Assembly (NCBI RefSeq): GCF_902712875.1
Contig: NZ_LR743509.1
Location: 3,982,001-4,046,000 of the forward strand
Direction: 5' to 3'
Length of the DNA: 64,000 nucleotides
Origin: Hyphomicrobium sp. ghe19
Lineage (GTDB): Bacteria; Pseudomonadota; Alphaproteobacteria; Rhizobiales; Hyphomicrobiaceae
Below the pieces are notes generated by a model, which worked only from the letters and a program-made list of their open reading frames with translations, was not told where the DNA came from and ran no database searches. Positions 62,565-64,000 of this stretch are shown one piece after another; within the stretch, counting starts at the first letter, position 1; each line of letters opens with the position of its first letter. The translations under genes and the position numbers were made by a program.

Positions 62565-64000
62565 TCAGCGATCAATTTCCCGAGCGAGGAATGCCAGCAC
62601 GGTTTCAGGCGGGACATCGCGGGAAACGAAGGCCTGTCCGATGTCGCGAACAAGAATGAACGCGAGCTTTCCGGCTTTAACTTTCTTGTCTTGCCCCATC
62701 AGCCTGAACAGCTCTTCGGGACTTGCCCGTCCGCCCGGAATATCGCCGATCTTCGTCGGAAGGCCCACGGCGCTCAGGTGCTTCGCTGCCCGCTCGGCGC
62801 GGCCTGCCGGACAGATCCCCAACTCCTCCGAGAGGCGGATCGCCAAGCACATCCCGATGGCGACGCCTTCACCATGCAAGAGGCGGTCGGAATAGCCGGT
62901 CCACGCTTCGAGCGCGTGGCCGAACGTGTGGCCCAGATTGAGCAAGGCGCGGTCGCCCGTTTCCGTCTCGTCGCGCGCGACGATCGCCGCTTTGGCCGCC
63001 ACACTCGTTTCGATGGCCTGCGTCAGAGCCGGACCGTTGTTGCCGAACACGCTCTGCCAGTTGGTCTCGAGCCAAGTAAAAAATTCCGCGTCGCCCAGCA
63101 GACCGTATTTCGCGACTTCGGCATACCCAGCGCGCATCTCGCGCGGGGGCAGCGTCGTCAAAACGGCGGTGTCGGCGACCACGAGACTTGGCTGGTGAAA
63201 TACGCCGATGAGATTTTTGCCTTGGGGCGTGTTGATGCCCGTCTTGCCGCCGACGGAGCTATCGACCTGGGCCAGCAGCGACGTCGGAATTTGAACGAAG
63301 CGCACACCGCGACGCAGGATGCCCGCCGCGAAACCGGCGAGATCGCCGATGACGCCGCCGCCGAAAGGCAGAACGAGATCGCCGCGTTCGAGGCCCATCT
63401 CCAAGAGCCGTTCCGAAAGCGATGCCAAATCGCGGAAGTTCTTCGTCGCTTCGCCGGGCTTCATGATCACGGAGCCCGCAAACATGCCTTGACTCTTCAG
63501 GCTTTCCTCTAGCGTCGCAAGATGGTGGCGGGCGACATTCTCGTCGGTCACGACACCGCATTTGACCTCACCGAAACGCGCCTTGAGAAGCGCGCCGGTT
63601 TCGCGAAGAATCCCGCGCGCGATCAAAACATCGTAGGAGCGATCGCCGAGTTCGACGTGCACCGTTCGCGATGGATTTGCATCCGCGGCGGATGTCGCTG
63701 GGAACTCCGTCCCGGCTGCGAGGCGGTTGATGATTTCGGTGACGATGACGTCATGGGGTTCGTCGCGGCTTTCAATCGTCATGTCGGCTTCAGCATATAT
63801 TGGGTACCGTTGTTCAATCAGCTTTCGCATCGTGGCTTCGGGATTGCCGTCGCGCAGGAGCGGCCGGTGATCGCGCTTCGACACACGACGCATGAGGACC
63901 GGCAGTTCCGCGCGCAGCCAAACGGAAACAGCGACATCTTTGATGCGCAGACGCGTTTCCGGATTTATGAAGGCGCCGCCTCCGGTTGCGAGCACCTGCG
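62565..64000 (-). CDS. aroKB: Fused shikimate kinase-3-dehydroquinate synthase, N-terminus beyond window
   Basis: The frame is open to the right edge without a stop or a convincing start. The first about 95 residues are the C-terminal part of shikimate kinase (VLATGGGAF, KRDHRPLL, RYPIYAEAD); after a 20-residue linker comes 3-dehydroquinate synthase (about 108-478) with VTDENVARHH, LPFGGGVIGDLAGF, PTSLLAQVDSSVGGK, NLGHTFGHALE and KKVKAGKLAF. No stop or start signal lies between the two parts, so they are one chain. It catalyses two steps of the shikimate pathway. The P-loop of the kinase is off the window. Confidence 0.93.
   Translation of the reverse strand, partial: QVLATGGGAFINPETRLRIKDVAVSVWLRAELPVLMRRVSKRDHRPLLRDGNPEATMRKLIEQRYPIYAEADMTIESRDEPHDVIVTEIINRLAAGTEFPATSAADANPSRTVHVELGDRSYDVLIARGILRETGALLKARFGEVKCGVVTDENVARHHLATLEESLKSQGMFAGSVIMKPGEATKNFRDLASLSERLLEMGLERGDLVLPFGGGVIGDLAGFAAGILRRGVRFVQIPTSLLAQVDSSVGGKTGINTPQGKNLIGVFHQPSLVVADTAVLTTLPPREMRAGYAEVAKYGLLGDAEFFTWLETNWQSVFGNNGPALTQAIETSVAAKAAIVARDETETGDRALLNLGHTFGHALEAWTGYSDRLLHGEGVAIGMCLAIRLSEELGICPAGRAERAAKHLSAVGLPTKIGDIPGGRASPEELFRLMGQDKKVKAGKLAFILVRDIGQAFVSRDVPPETVLAFLAREIDR

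Overview
The window reads as chromosomal DNA from a Hyphomicrobium-like methylotrophic alphaproteobacterium (order Hyphomicrobiales). The evidence is the combination of a complete N-methylglutamate pathway for methylamine (mgdABCD, mgsABC, gmaS), the serine-cycle block sga-mclA-mtkA-mtkB-ppc plus ftfL, aerobic cobaltochelatase genes cobS/cobT, an Anbu gene cluster and high G+C coding sequence. No insertion sequence, integrase, prophage or CRISPR array was seen. This is an assignment from gene content, not from a database search.

Layout. 1-0.6 kb: the 5' part of a HAD-family gene with a degenerate active site, running off the left edge. 0.8-12.3 kb: methylamine catabolism; a divergent LysR regulator, mgdABCD, an XRE-cupin regulator, mgsABC and gmaS. 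12.4-17.5 kb: fbp, prk, rpe and hrpB on the minus strand, with no RuBisCO in view. 17.8-21.7 kb: an Anbu proteasome-like protein with a transglutaminase-like protein, an alpha-E protein and a circularly permuted ATP-grasp protein. 21.9-25.6 kb: an MFS transporter, ftfL and a small secreted protein. 25.9-33.8 kb: a phospho-signalling neighbourhood (PP2C phosphatase, two FHA proteins, a membrane Ser/Thr kinase with a seven-bladed propeller, a membrane nuclease-like protein), a candidate minus-strand small RNA, and a three-repeat secreted protein. 34-36.1 kb: a fatty-acid desaturase and prmB. 36.1-44.4 kb: serine-cycle operon with a NarL-type regulator whose receiver lacks the phosphoacceptor aspartate. 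44.9 kb: tRNA-Arg(CCT). 45.5-47.2 kb: an outer-membrane barrel and a thermonuclease-like protein. 47.3-64 kb: a housekeeping block (carD, fdxA, S4 protein, SUV3-like helicase, DUF3108 protein, rpmB, esterase-like protein, cobT, cobS, DnaJ-like, bolA, CorC-like, aroK-aroB fusion).

How it fits together. GmaS makes gamma-glutamylmethylamide from methylamine, MgsABC makes N-methylglutamate, and MgdABCD oxidises it, probably delivering the C1 unit to tetrahydrofolate through the GcvT-like domain of MgdC. FtfL connects formate and the tetrahydrofolate C1 pool; serine-cycle enzymes (Sga, Ppc, MtkAB, MclA) assimilate the carbon. Phosphoribulokinase beside fbp and rpe may serve to make ribulose 1,5-bisphosphate as a signal, as known in Methylorubrum extorquens.

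Most notable: (1) the kinase / phosphatase / FHA / propeller neighbourhood; (2) the Anbu-transglutaminase-alpha-E-ATP-grasp cluster; (3) a 112-bp direct repeat around a lower-G+C acyltransferase gene that leaves a 35-codon remnant of the neighbouring gene, marking an insertion into the housekeeping block; (4) a pseudo-receiver regulator in the serine-cycle block; (5) an MgsC without the 3Fe-4S cysteines of glutamate synthase and a PEP carboxylase with a rewritten catalytic loop; (6) an orphan intrinsic terminator indicating a small RNA.
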